From Clostridiaceae bacterium (lineage in GTDB: Bacteria > Bacillota > Clostridia > Oscillospirales > Acutalibacteraceae), in the NCBI GenBank assembly GCA_016292785.1, contig JAEDFL010000031.1, forward strand, positions 1-21,153: a stretch of 21,153 nucleotides of DNA, read 5' to 3'. Shown piece after piece: positions 1-7,407 of the stretch. The notes beneath the pieces were generated by a model that was not told where the DNA came from, made no database searches, and saw only the letters and a list, made by a program, of their open reading frames with translations. Position 1 is the stretch's first letter. The number at the start of each line of letters is the position of its first letter. The position numbers and the translations under genes are program-made.

Positions 1-776
1 AGCGTCCTGCCGGGGCGCAGATATTCGGCGACGATCCCGAAATAATGGCAAAAGCTGCGCTCAAGGCGATGGAGTTTTCTCCCGACTTTATAGATATCAA
101 TATGGGCTGTCCTGCGCCTAAAATTGCAGGAAACGGCGGCGGCTCGGCTCTTTTAAAAAACCCTGAGCTGATTGGCAGAATCGTTAAAAGCGTGGTTGAG
201 GTCTCCCCTGTTCCCGTCACGGCGAAGATCCGCATCGGCTGGGACTCGGAGCATATCAACGCCGTTGAGGTCGCCAAACAGATAGAAGCGGCAGGAGCCT
301 CGGCAATAACCGTTCACGGACGTACAAAGGCGCAGATGTATGCTCCACCCGTTTTTCTTGACGAGATCGCAAAGGTCAAAAAAAGCGTTTCCATACCCGT
401 TATCGGAAACGGCGATATAGTTGACGGAAAGAGCGCAAAAAAGATGCTTGACGAAACAGGCTGTGATTTTTTGATGGTCGGCAGAGGAGCTTTGGGAAAT
501 CCGTGGATATTCCGCTGTATAAATGCATATCTTAACAACGAAACCGAATATACCGAGCCGACGCTCGAGGAAAAAATGGAGGTTATGCTCGCCCATATCG
601 GCACTCTGTGCGAATACAAGGGAACAAGGGTAGGCATGAGAGAGGCACGCAAGCACGCCGCCTGGTACATCAAGGGCATCAGAGGCGCAGCCTCCTTCAG
701 GCAGGAAATCGGCAATCTTTCGAGCATGGATGAGCTGAGTGCGCTTGCAGAGAGAGTCATCGACTCACAGCGATAA
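1..776 (+). CDS. dusB: tRNA-dihydrouridine synthase, DusB type (5' end outside window)
   Basis: This FMN-dependent enzyme reduces uridine to dihydrouridine in the tRNA D-loop, in the cytoplasm. The open frame runs back past the first in-frame ATG (45) to the window edge. The codons from base 3 read RPAGAQIFGDDPEIM, a conserved internal Dus segment, so the ATG at 45 is not the start and the gene is cut by the window. Visible motifs are NMGCPAPKI, holding the catalytic Cys of the GCP motif, then GNGGGSALL, the TIM-barrel phosphate/FMN strands (AITVHGRT, IPVIGNGDI, FLMVGRGALGNPW) and a helical C-terminal tRNA-binding region. The stop is TAA at 774-776. No GC-rich terminator follows. Assignment to the Dus family is secure; the DusB subtype is inferred from overall similarity and Firmicute context. 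Confidence 0.9.
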   Translation, partial: RPAGAQIFGDDPEIMAKAALKAMEFSPDFIDINMGCPAPKIAGNGGGSALLKNPELIGRIVKSVVEVSPVPVTAKIRIGWDSEHINAVEVAKQIEAAGASAITVHGRTKAQMYAPPVFLDEIAKVKKSVSIPVIGNGDIVDGKSAKKMLDETGCDFLMVGRGALGNPWIFRCINAYLNNETEYTEPTLEEKMEVMLAHIGTLCEYKGTRVGMREARKHAAWYIKGIRGAASFRQEIGNLSSMDELSALAERVIDSQR

Positions 777-787
777 AAAATATTCAT

Positions 788-805
788 TATTCATTGAATA
801 TTCAT
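788..805. repeat. AT-rich ATTCAT repeats and palindrome after dusB
   Basis: Directly after dusB, ATTCAT occurs three times between 782 and 805. Within this lies the 13-base palindrome TATTCAtTGAATA (788-800). The 9-mer AATATTCAT (797-805) recurs in the same orientation at 1019-1027, so the two copies bracket the TTTTCCACA box array. There is no GC-rich stem, so this is not a convincing terminator. Its function is unknown. Confidence 0.4.
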
Positions 806-841
806 CGTTTTTAACGTCAAAATAATTGAGTCAAAAAAATG

Positions 842-948
842 AGTTTTCCACAGGTAAAGCTCAATACCTTTACAAGTTTTCCACATCTTGGCTCCAAAAC
901 CCTTGAAAGTGCGTTGAGTTTTCCACACTTTCCACCGAGTTTTCCACA
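842..948 (+). promoter_or_regulatory. Cluster of four AGTTTTCCACA boxes (DnaA-box-like)
   Basis: Four exact copies of AGTTTTCCACA lie at 842-852, 875-885, 917-927 and 938-948, all in one orientation; three are preceded by G. Start-to-start distances are 33, 42 and 21 bases, close to 3, 4 and 2 helical turns, so all boxes would face the same side of the DNA. A degenerate half-copy (TTTCCACC) sits at 929-936. The core TTTTCCACA is one base from the classical DnaA box TTATCCACA, and this variant is a recognised DnaA box in cyanobacteria. An AT-rich stretch follows (about 1050-1150). No dnaA or dnaN is nearby, so a titration or regulatory cluster is more likely than oriC. I see no gene between 777 and 1168. 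DnaA binding is inferred. Confidence 0.6.
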
Positions 949-1025
949 ACGTCAAGTGTTTTTGCTTTACGACAAGTAAAACTACTTTACAAACCGTATA
1001 TTGTTCATTTTGTTTATCAATATTC

Positions 1026-1054
1026 ATTTTTCGGCTTTACGGTCACCGAAAAAT
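1026..1054. repeat. 9-bp inverted repeat in the acpP upstream region
   Basis: ATTTTTCGG (1026-1034) is a perfect reverse complement of CCGAAAAAT (1046-1054), with 11 bases between. It could form an RNA hairpin or be a protein site. It is not followed by a T-run on either strand beyond the stem itself, so terminator function is doubtful. It lies between the TTTTCCACA array and the acpP promoter. Confidence 0.4.
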
Positions 1055-1099
1055 AATCAAAAAAACAGTTCTTTTTAACAAAATTATACGAAAAGTCTA

Positions 1100-1128
1100 T
1101 TGACAAAAATCAAAAATAACACTAATAT
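1100..1128 (+). promoter_or_regulatory. SigA-type promoter of acpP-proS
   Basis: A perfect -35 box TTGACA (1100-1105) is separated by 17 bases from a -10 box TAATAT (1123-1128, one mismatch to TATAAT). Transcription should start near 1135, giving a leader of roughly 34 bases before acpP. Confidence 0.85.
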
Positions 1129-1130
1129 CT

Positions 1131-1146
1131 TTTAGTAAGTATTAAA
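1131..1146. promoter_or_regulatory. Imperfect palindrome at the acpP transcription start (possible operator)
   Basis: TTTAGTA (1131-1137) and TATTAAA (1140-1146) form an inverted repeat with one mismatch and a two-base centre. It straddles the predicted start of acpP transcription, where a repressor would block initiation. The TTAGTA arm recalls fatty-acid repressor sites of FapR type, but the match is partial and the palindrome is short. This is a guess at regulation, not an identification. Confidence 0.25.
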
Positions 1147-1168
1147 TATAAATGGAGGAATCACTTTC

Positions 1169-1405
1169 ATGTCATCATCAGTATTTGAAAGGCTGCAAAA
1201 AATCCTTGCCGAACAGTTTGAAATTGACGAGGACGACATTACCCTCAACAGCGATATCGTCGATGATCTCGGCGCTGACAGTCTTGACTTGGTAGATCTT
1301 GTTATGAGCATTGAGGATGAATTCGAGATCGAGGTTCCCGACGAGGCGATCGAGGAAATCAAAACGGTTGACGATGCCGTTAAATACATTGAGGATCACG
1401 AATAA
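1169..1405 (+). CDS. acpP: Acyl carrier protein
   Basis: This small acidic cytoplasmic protein carries growing acyl chains on a 4'-phosphopantetheine arm during fatty acid synthesis. It has 78 residues, the usual length, with the four-helix ACP pattern. The phosphopantetheine attachment motif is GADSLDLVDL, with the modified serine at residue 38. The start is ATG 1169, with ribosome site GGAGG at 1154-1158 (10-base spacing). It is the first gene behind a strong promoter and is followed after 20 bases by proS. The fab genes, plsX and rnc are absent here, so this is an ACP gene standing apart from a fatty-acid cluster. A second, specialised ACP cannot be excluded, but the sequence is that of an ordinary housekeeping ACP. 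Confidence 0.93.
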   Translation: MSSSVFERLQKILAEQFEIDEDDITLNSDIVDDLGADSLDLVDLVMSIEDEFEIEVPDEAIEEIKTVDDAVKYIEDHE

Positions 1406-1425
1406 TAATAAAGGCGGTAATAAAA

Positions 1426-2862
1426 TTGGCACAGCAAAAAAAGATGGTTGAAGAAATCACGTCAATGGACGAGGATTTCGCAAAATGGTATACCGACGTT
1501 GTAAAGAAGGCTGAGCTTTGTGAATACACAAGCGTCAAGGGCTGTATGGTTATCAGACCTTACGGCTACGCTATCTGGGAAAACATTCAGCGTCTTATGG
1601 ACGGTATGTTCAAGGCAACGGGACACGAGAATGTATGTATGCCTATGTTCATTCCCGAAAGCCTGCTTGACAAGGAGAAGGATCACGTTGAGGGCTTCGC
1701 TCCCGAGGTTGCATGGGTAACCCACGGCGGCAACGAAAAGCTTGACGAAAGGCTCTGCGTCAGACCTACTTCGGAAACCCTTTTCTGTGAGCACTATGCA
1801 AACATAGTTCACTCATACAGGGATCTTCCCAAGCTCTACAACCAGTGGGTAAGCGTTGTCCGCTGGGAAAAGACCACACGTCCGTTTCTCCGAACAAGAG
1901 AGTTCCTTTGGCAGGAGGGTCACACGATCCACGCAACTGCCGAGGAGGCCCAGGAAGAGACTATCCGCATGCTCAACGTTTACGCCGAGTTCTGCGAGAA
2001 ATATCTTGCTATGCCCGTTGTAAAGGGCGTTAAGACTGCCAAGGAGCGATTTGCCGGAGCCGAGGATACATACACCATTGAGGCTCTTATGCACGACGGC
2101 AAGGCTCTCCAGAGCGGCACATCGCATTATTTCGGAGACGGCTTTGCAAAAGCCTTTGACATTCAGTTTACCGGCAAGGACAACAAGCTTCATCACCCGT
2201 TCCAGACCTCGTGGGGCACGACAACACGTCTTATCGGCGCTATCATAATGACTCACGGCGATGACAACGGACTTGTTCTTCCCCCTGCCGTTGCTCCCAT
2301 TCAGCTTGTTATCGTACCTATCGCTTCTCACAAGGAGGGCGTACTCGATAAGGCAAACGAGCTTAAAGAGAAGCTTTCCAAGGTTTGCAGAGTTAAGCTT
2401 GACGATACCGACAACAGCGCAGGCTGGAAGTTCGCCGAATACGAGATGAAGGGTGTTCCCCTCCGTCTTGAGATCGGTCCCAAGGACATCGAAAACAACC
2501 GCTGCGTAGTCGTCCGTCGAGACAGCAGTGAAAAGATATTTGTTTCGCTTGACGAGCTTGAACAGAGAGTTCCCGAGCTTCTTCAGGAGGTTCACGACGG
2601 TCTTTATCAAAAGGCTCTTGACCGCAGAGCGGCAATGACCTTCACGGCAAAGGATTTTGCCGAGCTTAAAGACATCGCCGACAACAAGCCCGGATTTATC
2701 AAGGCTATGTGGTGCGGCGAGCGTGAGTGCGAGGATAAGCTCAAGGACGAGCTTGGCATCACTTCACGCTGTATCCCGTTCGAGCAGGAGCAGCTCTCAG
2801 ACACCTGCGTATGCTGCGGCAAGCCCGCAAAGCATATGCTCTACTGGGGCAAAGCTTATTGA
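1426..2862 (+). CDS. proS: Prolyl-tRNA synthetase, archaeal/eukaryote-type
   Basis: This class II aminoacyl-tRNA synthetase charges tRNA-Pro. At 478 residues, without the bacterial insertion editing domain, it belongs to the short archaeal-like form found in many Clostridia. Visible parts are class II motif 2 (VVRWEKTTRPFLRTREFLW, about residues 144-162), motif 3 (WGTTTRLIGAIIMTHGDDNG, about 264-283), an anticodon-binding domain (about 290-390) and a C-terminal zinc domain with two Cys pairs (CGEREC, then CVCCGKP) ending in the typical Tyr. The start is TTG 1426, chosen because AAGGCGG (1411-1417) lies at good distance; the next in-frame ATG is at 1444. It follows acpP by 20 bases, so the two are probably co-transcribed. 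Transcription ends at the terminator starting at 2880. Confidence 0.93.
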   Translation: MAQQKKMVEEITSMDEDFAKWYTDVVKKAELCEYTSVKGCMVIRPYGYAIWENIQRLMDGMFKATGHENVCMPMFIPESLLDKEKDHVEGFAPEVAWVTHGGNEKLDERLCVRPTSETLFCEHYANIVHSYRDLPKLYNQWVSVVRWEKTTRPFLRTREFLWQEGHTIHATAEEAQEETIRMLNVYAEFCEKYLAMPVVKGVKTAKERFAGAEDTYTIEALMHDGKALQSGTSHYFGDGFAKAFDIQFTGKDNKLHHPFQTSWGTTTRLIGAIIMTHGDDNGLVLPPAVAPIQLVIVPIASHKEGVLDKANELKEKLSKVCRVKLDDTDNSAGWKFAEYEMKGVPLRLEIGPKDIENNRCVVVRRDSSEKIFVSLDELEQRVPELLQEVHDGLYQKALDRRAAMTFTAKDFAELKDIADNKPGFIKAMWCGERECEDKLKDELGITSRCIPFEQEQLSDTCVCCGKPAKHMLYWGKAY

Positions 2863-2879
2863 TCTGAATCAATAATAAA

Positions 2880-2924
2880 ATGGCTTACATCGGAAATCAA
2901 AACCGATATAAGCCATTTTTCTTT
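2880..2924. terminator. Two-way terminator between proS and the isomerase gene
   Basis: ATGGCTTACATCGG (2880-2893) pairs with CCGATATAAGCCAT (2903-2916), with one mismatch and a 9-base loop. A T-run (2916-2920, then CTTTT) follows on the plus strand. The preceding AAAA gives a T-run on the minus strand. It can serve both converging genes. Confidence 0.88.
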
Positions 2925-2935
2925 TATTAGTACAT

Positions 2936-3712
2936 TTATGAATTTCTTTCAGCAATCTTTTTGAGGTTTTCCCAGCTTATCCTTGCCGACTCAAAAACGT
3001 CAAGAGGAGTTGAATCCTGCTCAATGATTATGTACTCTATACCCGTATCACGGCATGCACGGTAGCAATCGTCCAGATCGAGGTTGCCTGTGCCGATCTC
3101 AGCGAAATCACGGACGTAGTCGCCCTCGCCGTCAACTACAATACGGTAATCCTTGAAGTGGCAAACGCTTATTCTCTTTCCGAGCTTACGGATATACGAA
3201 GCAGGGTTAACGCCGCCCGTCTGCGCCCAATGGGTATCAAAGATAAAGCTGATAAGCTCAGGCTCAAGCTCCGTAAGCATTTCATAGCCGGTTTTGCCGT
3301 TCGGATATCTCATAAACTCAAAATGGTGGTTGTGATAGGCAAAGTTCATACCTGCGGCTTTGAGCTTTGCAACAACAGGAGCAAGTGCTTCGGCGAATTT
3401 CTTCACTCCGTCCTCTCCCCTGTACTCCTCGCCGATACTGCCTATGCCGACCGTCTTACAGCCGAGAGCCTTGTGCTCGTCAATTACTGCGTCGGTGTCG
3501 TTGACAATTCTGTCAAAGGAAAGGTGGGTAACGCAGACCTCCATATTATGCTTTTTACAGAGCTTTGCAACCTCATAGTTGCTCAGGTGACCTATTCCCG
3601 ATACCTGAACCGTATCGACGCCCATTTCCTCAAGTCTTGCAAGCACGCTGTCAAGGTCATCAAGAGTTTTGATTACCGAATGGAAATTGTAGAGAGTAAA
3701 TCCAAGCTTCAT
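2936..3712 (-). CDS. Sugar phosphate isomerase/epimerase-like TIM-barrel protein
   Basis: This is a xylose-isomerase-like TIM barrel (AP endonuclease family 2 fold, PF01261) of 258 residues, probably a metal-dependent isomerase or epimerase of a sugar or inositol-type compound in the cytoplasm. Likely metal and catalytic residues are in HNHHFEF (Glu132), FDTHWAQTGG (Asp159, His161), CHFKDY (His185) and IIIEQD (Glu231). I chose ATG at 3710-3712, reading MKLGFTLYNF, which matches family N-termini. A TTG four codons upstream would abut the ribosome site TCCTTTC (3725-3731) with no spacing. It is the last gene of the ABC-F/GH63 unit, 23 bases after the glycosidase, which supports a role in processing a released sugar. 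The substrate is not identifiable. Confidence 0.8.
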   Translation of the reverse strand: MKLGFTLYNFHSVIKTLDDLDSVLARLEEMGVDTVQVSGIGHLSNYEVAKLCKKHNMEVCVTHLSFDRIVNDTDAVIDEHKALGCKTVGIGSIGEEYRGEDGVKKFAEALAPVVAKLKAAGMNFAYHNHHFEFMRYPNGKTGYEMLTELEPELISFIFDTHWAQTGGVNPASYIRKLGKRISVCHFKDYRIVVDGEGDYVRDFAEIGTGNLDLDDCYRACRDTGIEYIIIEQDSTPLDVFESARISWENLKKIAERNS

Positions 3713-3735
3713 AATGAATAACAATCCTTTCTAAA

Positions 3736-5253
3736 TTACATTTCAAATTTATTCTCGCCGTATATAACGGTCAGTTTGATTGGTTTATCGGCTTTAAGCG
3801 TTATTTTCGGCTTTTCGTCCGGGCCGTTTCTCGCTTCGCAAATCAGGTCGGCATACATATCCCTGCCTATCGGGAGCTTCTTTATGCCGTGTCGTTCAAG
3901 ATTTCTGACATACCAGACTATCTCGTCTTTCTCGGCGTGAACCCGAATACCGAGTATGTACTCAATAAATACACTGATTGGAACAATCCCCGACCAGCCT
4001 ACGAAATCACCCTTTGCCGGATTTCCCGGATTGGCGGTTTCGGGCGCATAGTTTTCAAAGAACGTACCTGTTTTGCAGTATACCTCAAGCATATTTTCAT
4101 AGTGATTTCGGGCGATATCATAGGCAAGCTGTTCTTCTCCGCATTCGGTAAGACCTCTGATTATCATATAATTTGTCGGAGGCCATACTCCGCCGTTCCA
4201 GTAACCGCCGCTTTCCTCATACTCTGGGTGATCCGCAGAAAGCGAGGGAACACGGTGAGGACGATTGAATTCCTTTTCATTTTTAAGATGGGCAATGAAA
4301 TCCGCCTTTCTTTCATCGGGGACACCACCCGCAAGCAAGCCCCAGTAGGCGGCAACGCACTTGACCTTGAGAAGCTCGCCGTTCGACCTGAGATCATAAT
4401 AAAAATTGTCCTCATCCGACCACATTTTTTCATTTATGAATTTTGTCAGAAATTCAGCTTCCTTTTTAAGCTCGTCAACGCCGTCGCAGGTGTCCAGCTC
4501 CTCAGCCATTTTCAGAAGCTCCTTACAGCTCAGAAGTGCCTGAAAATTTGCGTCGATCCACGACATATAGCTGTGGTGGAAGGAGCGCACCTGCCAGTCC
4601 TCAACTCCGGGAACAGCGTCAAGGTCAAATCTCGGCAGATTGTCCATTCCGCACGCCCAGCCTGTTGCCCAATACGAGCCGTCCTGCAGGCGGCGGTAAT
4701 TTCTCATCCACCTGCGGTAGCAAAGAAGAGGATAATATACATCTCTCAGGCGAGCCTTGTCGCCGTAGTTCTGATAATACTGCCACTCGCACCATGCGAC
4801 TATTTCCGGTCCCGTGCTGACAGGATCAAACCTGTGAAATTTGGACTCTCCGTTGCTCTCATGATATTGCCTGCCGATAAATCCGTCCGGTTGCTGATTG
4901 CAGTAGAAATTATCAAGTGTACCCTGAAACTTGAAAACGCTGTCGCCGTATTTGCCGAACATAAGCATAAAGCAGCTGTCCCAAAGGAAACTATCGCCGT
5001 TGAAAGCCGTGTCGATATAGGGTGAGACAAAACCGTTTTCCTCTGTCGGCTTAAAAATATTGGAAAAAGCAATTTCCCAAGCCTTGTAGTATGCCTCGAC
5101 CGACTCATTGTGTCCGTCCCAGACAGGCTCGGGCAGTCGGCTTTTATTGATTTCAAAATCGGGCAGCTCGGAGGTGTCAGGTTTCCTGCCGATAAAAGGA
5201 TTACGGTTTTTAACATCTTCAAATTCAAGATAAGTGTCAAGATATTCAGGCAT
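3736..5253 (-). CDS. GH63-type glycoside hydrolase (MGH1/glucosidase-like, (alpha/alpha)6 barrel)
   Basis: This 505-residue protein has the repeated aromatic-helical pattern of an (alpha/alpha)6 barrel glycosidase of the GH63/GH37 group. That group includes mannosylglycerate hydrolases and alpha-glucosidases. Signature segments are NGDSFLWDSCFMLMFG (residues 85-100), ACGMDNLPRFD with a probable general acid Asp204, the substrate-site signature GGYWNGGVWPPTNY (349-362) and FFENYAPE with a probable base Glu400. There is no signal peptide or membrane segment, so it should act on imported oligosaccharides in the cytoplasm. The start is ATG 5253 with a GGAAAGGA ribosome site. It sits 19 bases after the ABC-F gene and before the isomerase-like gene. 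Exact specificity (mannose or glucose linkages) cannot be read; the GH38 and manA neighbours make mannosides plausible. Confidence 0.78.
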   Translation of the reverse strand: MPEYLDTYLEFEDVKNRNPFIGRKPDTSELPDFEINKSRLPEPVWDGHNESVEAYYKAWEIAFSNIFKPTEENGFVSPYIDTAFNGDSFLWDSCFMLMFGKYGDSVFKFQGTLDNFYCNQQPDGFIGRQYHESNGESKFHRFDPVSTGPEIVAWCEWQYYQNYGDKARLRDVYYPLLCYRRWMRNYRRLQDGSYWATGWACGMDNLPRFDLDAVPGVEDWQVRSFHHSYMSWIDANFQALLSCKELLKMAEELDTCDGVDELKKEAEFLTKFINEKMWSDEDNFYYDLRSNGELLKVKCVAAYWGLLAGGVPDERKADFIAHLKNEKEFNRPHRVPSLSADHPEYEESGGYWNGGVWPPTNYMIIRGLTECGEEQLAYDIARNHYENMLEVYCKTGTFFENYAPETANPGNPAKGDFVGWSGIVPISVFIEYILGIRVHAEKDEIVWYVRNLERHGIKKLPIGRDMYADLICEARNGPDEKPKITLKADKPIKLTVIYGENKFEM

Positions 5254-5272
5254 TCAAATCGTCCTTTCCGTC

Positions 5273-7180
5273 TTATTCTTCTATCATTCCCTGAAGCTCG
5301 TCCCACAGGGAATACTTTTCCATAAGCTCATCATTTTTAGAATTGAGCAAATCGGTAAATTCAATGAGCTTTTCGTAGTCCGACTGAACCTCCGTTGAGT
5401 TCAGCTTTTCCTGAATGTTTTCAATCTCTTTTTCAAGCTCGGCAATCTCATTTTCCGTCCTTGAAAGCTGAGTTTTCAGCTTTCTCTGCTGAGAAGCCTG
5501 CTCCTTTTTCAGCTTATAATCATTGACCTTTTCGGGCTTTGCCGCTTTAACCTGCGTTTCGGCAGGCTGACGGGAGGCTCGTTTTTCGATATAATAATCG
5601 TAGTCGCCGAGATATTCGGTAAATCCGTTTTCGCTAAGCTCAAGTATGCGTGTGCTGAGTTTATTTATAAAATATCGGTCATGGGAAACGATCAGCATTG
5701 TTCCACCATAGTCAAGCAAGGTATTCTCAAGCTCCTCACGGGAGAAAGCGTCAAGGTGGTTAGTCGGCTCGTCAAGAAGCAGAAGATTGTAGCCGCCGAG
5801 CATCAGGCTCAACAGAGCTATTCTTGCCCTCTCTCCTCCGCTAAGCTCGGAGATCTTCTTGAAAACATCGTCCCCTTTGAAAAGGAAGGCCGCTAATGCG
5901 CTTCTCACCTGAGTCTGAGTCATTTTAGGATACCTTGACCATATCTCCTCGATCGCTGTTTTATTCAGATCAAGTCCTGCCTGAACCTGATCGAAATATC
6001 CCTTAAAGAGATTTTCGCCGAACATAAACGTTCCGTCGTCGGGAGCGTACTGTCCCATCAGAGTTTTAAGGAAGGTCGTCTTTCCGCAGCCGTTATCGCC
6101 GAGGATAAACACCCTCTCGCCCCTTGTGATATGGAGCGAAGCATTTTTAAAAATCAGCTTATTTCCGAAGCTCTTGGAAAGTCCGTCGGCAATAATCACA
6201 TCGTTGCCGCTGACGCATTTCGGCTCAAAGTGAAAACGTATGCGTTCCACCTTGCTGTCGGGAACAACAAGCTGCTCCTTGATGCGCTCGATCTGCTTGA
6301 GCTTGCTTTCGGCGGTCTTGATGTTCTTCTCTCTGTTCCACTGTCTCTGCTGAGCCACAACACCCTCAAGCCGCTGAATTTCCCTCATATCGGCTTCGTA
6401 CTTATCCTCGATCGCCTGCTGTTCGGCTTTCTTTTTGACAAGGAACTCCGAATAATTTCCCTTGAAGCATCGCACCTTGCGGTTTTCAAGCTCAACGGTT
6501 TTGTCCGTGATCCTGTCGAGGAAATAGCGGTCGTGGGATATAACAAAAATCGCACCGTTATAGTTTTTCAGAAAGCCCTCGAGCCATTCTACCGACTTTA
6601 TGTCAAGGTGGTTTGTCGGCTCGTCCAAAAGCAGAAGATTGCTCTTTGAAAGCAGAAGCTTTGCCAGAGCTACCTTTGAACGCTGACCGCCCGAAAGCTT
6701 ATCGGTCGTCAGACCGAAGTCCTCCTCGGTGAAGCCGAGACCGAGCAGAGCGCTCCTCGTTCGGCTCCGGAAGGTCAGTCCGCCGTCGTTGTTGAACTTG
6801 GTTGTCAACTCGTCCTGAAGTCGGAGATCCTCCTCCATATTGCCGAGGCCGTGTTCAAGACGGTAATTGACCTGATTTATTTCGATCTCTAAATCCATCA
6901 GCTCGTCAAAGACGCTTATCAGCTCGTCATAAAGCGTTCTGCCCTTTTTAGAGCAGGTGTGCTGTTCCATATAGCCGACCCGTGCGTCTTTTCCGATAAT
7001 GACAGCGCCCTCCGTCGGCTCAAGCTCACCTCTGATGAGCTTGAAGATCGTGGTCTTTCCCACGCCGTTTGAGCCGATAAAGCCGACCTTTTCCTTATCG
7101 TTTATATCAAAATTTACATTTCTGAAAAGCTCACGTTCCCCGAACGAGAACGCAAGGTTTTGAAAACTCAATACTGTCAT
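5273..7180 (-). CDS. ABC-F family ATPase (YdiF/Uup-like ribosome-associated factor)
   Basis: This soluble 635-residue tandem ABC ATPase lacks membrane segments, as in ABC-F translation factors that act at the ribosomal E site. Domain 1 has Walker A GSNGVGKT (36-43), signature LSGGQ (162-166) and Walker B LLLLDEPTNHLD. An inter-domain coiled-coil linker (about 240-310, rich in Lys, Glu and Gln) corresponds to the P-site tRNA interaction motif. Domain 2 has GDNGCGKT (361-368), LSGGE (446-450) and a second LLLLDEPTNHLD. A C-terminal coiled coil (about 555-635) is typical of Uup/YdiF-type members. The start is ATG 7180 with GGAG at 7187-7190. It is the first gene of an apparent operon with two sugar-metabolism genes, an association that may be only positional. 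Antibiotic resistance is not indicated. Confidence 0.9.
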   Translation of the reverse strand: MTVLSFQNLAFSFGERELFRNVNFDINDKEKVGFIGSNGVGKTTIFKLIRGELEPTEGAVIIGKDARVGYMEQHTCSKKGRTLYDELISVFDELMDLEIEINQVNYRLEHGLGNMEEDLRLQDELTTKFNNDGGLTFRSRTRSALLGLGFTEEDFGLTTDKLSGGQRSKVALAKLLLSKSNLLLLDEPTNHLDIKSVEWLEGFLKNYNGAIFVISHDRYFLDRITDKTVELENRKVRCFKGNYSEFLVKKKAEQQAIEDKYEADMREIQRLEGVVAQQRQWNREKNIKTAESKLKQIERIKEQLVVPDSKVERIRFHFEPKCVSGNDVIIADGLSKSFGNKLIFKNASLHITRGERVFILGDNGCGKTTFLKTLMGQYAPDDGTFMFGENLFKGYFDQVQAGLDLNKTAIEEIWSRYPKMTQTQVRSALAAFLFKGDDVFKKISELSGGERARIALLSLMLGGYNLLLLDEPTNHLDAFSREELENTLLDYGGTMLIVSHDRYFINKLSTRILELSENGFTEYLGDYDYYIEKRASRQPAETQVKAAKPEKVNDYKLKKEQASQQRKLKTQLSRTENEIAELEKEIENIQEKLNSTEVQSDYEKLIEFTDLLNSKNDELMEKYSLWDELQGMIEE

Positions 7181-7206
7181 AATTCACTCCGTAATTTGAT
7201 AATGAC

Positions 7207-7235
7207 ATTTTACAACATCGGAATAAATAAAACAA
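7207..7235 (-). promoter_or_regulatory. Probable promoter of the ABC-F/GH63/isomerase unit
   Basis: On the minus strand, TTGTTT (7235-7230) and TAAAAT (7212-7207) are 17 bases apart. Transcription would start near 7200, 20 bases before the ABC-F ATG. The match is moderate, but position and spacing are right, and a terminator lies upstream. Confidence 0.5.
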
Positions 7236-7317
7236 GAGCTTGGGAAGATATTTCTCGCCTATTACGAAAAATTGAGCTGTATGAGTAATGAAAAACGTCC
7301 GATAATTTATAGAGCAA

Positions 7318-7357
7318 GAAAGACTTGTATCGGTACAAAAACCAATACAAGTCTTTT
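7318..7357 (-). terminator. Terminator after the GH38 gene
   Basis: AGACTTGTAT (7321-7330) pairs perfectly with ATACAAGTCT (7345-7354) and is extended by flanking A and T bases, with a 14-base loop. On the minus strand it is followed by TTTCTT. It lies about 54 bases past the GH38 stop and separates the GRE operon from the ABC-F unit. Confidence 0.75.
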
Positions 7358-7407
7358 GATTTAGTAATTGTTTCTTTTGTTCTTCGCTTAATGCGGAAGC
7401 CAAATTT

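Noticed and set aside
791..1027. Minus-strand 78-codon frame with repeated Trp-Lys-Thr
   Set aside because: The repeats are just translations of the TTTTCCACA boxes, whose spacings happen to be multiples of three. No ribosome site or family resemblance; the DNA-level explanation is sufficient.
842..1150. Chromosomal origin of replication
   Set aside because: The boxes and the AT-rich stretch look origin-like, but dnaA, dnaN, rpmH, gyrB and other usual neighbours are missing. A DnaA-titration or regulatory site is the safer reading.
1813..2610. Minus-strand 265-codon frame opposite proS
   Set aside because: The proS frame carries all class II synthetase motifs; the antisense frame has none and no plausible start context.
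3889..5025. Plus-strand 378-codon frame opposite the GH63 gene
   Set aside because: Antisense shadow caused by codon bias. No recognisable domain, while the minus-strand frame shows clear glycosidase motifs and a good ribosome site.
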